Below are positions 5,737 through 6,146 of a stretch of DNA of 6,146 bases, piece after piece; position 1 is the first letter of the stretch, and every line of letters starts with the position of its first letter. The DNA lies in the NCBI GenBank assembly GCA_025934385.1, contig JAICYE010000144.1, positions 1 through 6,146 of the forward strand, given 5' to 3'. This DNA is from Acidimicrobiia bacterium (GTDB taxonomy: Bacteria; Actinomycetota; Acidimicrobiia; IMCC26256; BP-133). The translations under genes were made by a program, and so were the position numbers. The notes below the pieces were generated by a model. It was not told where the DNA came from. It did no database searches and saw only the letters and a list, made by a program, of their open reading frames with translations.

Positions 5737-5748
5737 GGCGAAACCCCT

Positions 5749-6146
5749 CTAGTTGCGGTCCCGGATCGGGACGTAGGGCCGTTCGTCGGGTCCGATGTAG
5801 AGCTGGCGGGGCCGGGAGATCTTCTGCTCCGGGTCGCCGAGCAGCTCGAGCCAGTGGGACACCCACCCGGCCGTACGGGGGATGGCGAAGAGCACCGGGA
5901 ACATGTCGATGGGGAAGCCCATCGCCTGGTAGATGAGCCCGGAGTAGAAGTCGACGTTGGGATAGAGCTTGCGGGAGATGAAGTAGTCGTCGGCGAGGGC
6001 GATCTCCTCGAGCTTGAGGGCGAGGTCGAGGAGCGGGTTGCGGCCGGTGACCTCGAAGACCCGCTCCGCCGTCGCCTTGATGATGCGGGCCCGGGGGTCG
6101 TAGTTCTTGTAGACCCGGTGCCCGAAGCCCATCAGCCGGGCCTTCC
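5749..6146 (-). CDS. gltA: Citrate synthase (type II), C-terminal part, 5' end outside window
   Basis: The last 131 or so residues of citrate synthase, which condenses acetyl-CoA and oxaloacetate to citrate in the TCA cycle. The frame continues past the right edge (KARLMGFGH...), so the ATG at 6132 is internal. Diagnostic motifs: [14 protein letters not shown] with the catalytic His (codon 6118-6120; E. coli His305), [10 protein letters not shown] with the catalytic Asp (E. coli Asp362), ARTxGW-like [10 protein letters not shown], and SRPRQLYIG near the end. The close match to the E. coli GltA C-terminus, including the PRQLY motif, marks it as a primary-metabolism type II enzyme, apparently intact as far as seen. 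It is transcribed in the same direction as the padR-hyp operon, with an 81-base gap. It looks like a chromosomal housekeeping flank and has no evident functional tie to the hyp genes. Confidence 0.96.
   Translation of the reverse strand, partial: KARLMGFGHRVYKNYDPRARIIKATAERVFEVTGRNPLLDLALKLEEIALADDYFISRKLYPNVDFYSGLIYQAMGFPIDMFPVLFAIPRTAGWVSHWLELLGDPEQKISRPRQLYIGPDERPYVPIRDRN

Noticed and set aside
5714..5748. Intrinsic terminator after gltA
   Set aside because: The region has only a short CGGG/CCCG pairing and no T-run. It also overlaps the candidate padR promoter, so I do not call it.

Overview
The window is very GC-rich with dense, same-strand, overlapping genes and frequent GTG starts. 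Its protein types (actinobacterial-style HypC with a CITC motif, type II citrate synthase, high-GC RecB-like protein) suggest an actinobacterium. An uncultured or poorly studied lineage such as Acidimicrobiia is possible, but the class cannot be fixed from this sequence alone.

Layout, left to right. (1) 1-690, plus strand: the C-terminal part of a RecB/Cas4-like PD-(D/E)XK-fold protein with a C-X2-C-X5-C cysteine cluster and an apparently degenerate catalytic motif. (2) 691-791: a short convergent intergenic region with two overlapping, mutually exclusive hairpins. (3) 792-5667, minus strand: a compact six-gene unit that reads right to left as padR-type regulator, SIS-domain protein A, divergent hypC, SIS-domain protein B, hypF, and a membrane-anchored PsbP/DUF1795-like secreted protein. 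The first five genes are joined by four consecutive 4-base stop/start overlaps (GTGA, GTGA, GTGA, ATGA). The sixth starts 11 bases after the hypF stop, and its Shine-Dalgarno overlaps that stop. (4) 5668-5748: an 81-base gap with the only plausible promoter seen, reading into padR. (5) 5749-6146, minus strand: the C-terminal third of citrate synthase (gltA), running off the right edge.

How the genes work together. HypF and HypC are [NiFe]-hydrogenase maturation factors. HypF makes the carbamoyl group that becomes the CN ligands of the active-site iron, and HypC-type proteins chaperone the Fe(CN)2CO unit with HypD. The operon is bounded on both sides within the window (gltA on the right, a convergent gene on the left), so hypA, hypB, hypD, hypE and the hydrogenase structural genes must lie elsewhere or be absent.

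The most interesting point is the pair of SIS-domain proteins flanking hypC. Both resemble sedoheptulose-7-phosphate isomerase (GmhA), but they have lost complementary parts of the GmhA active site. Protein B keeps the phosphate-binding serine loops but lacks the catalytic Glu. Protein A keeps the Glu but has lost the serine loops. Together with their translational coupling to HypC and HypF, this suggests a heteromeric, repurposed SIS complex tied to hydrogenase cofactor assembly and controlled by PadR. That role is inference.
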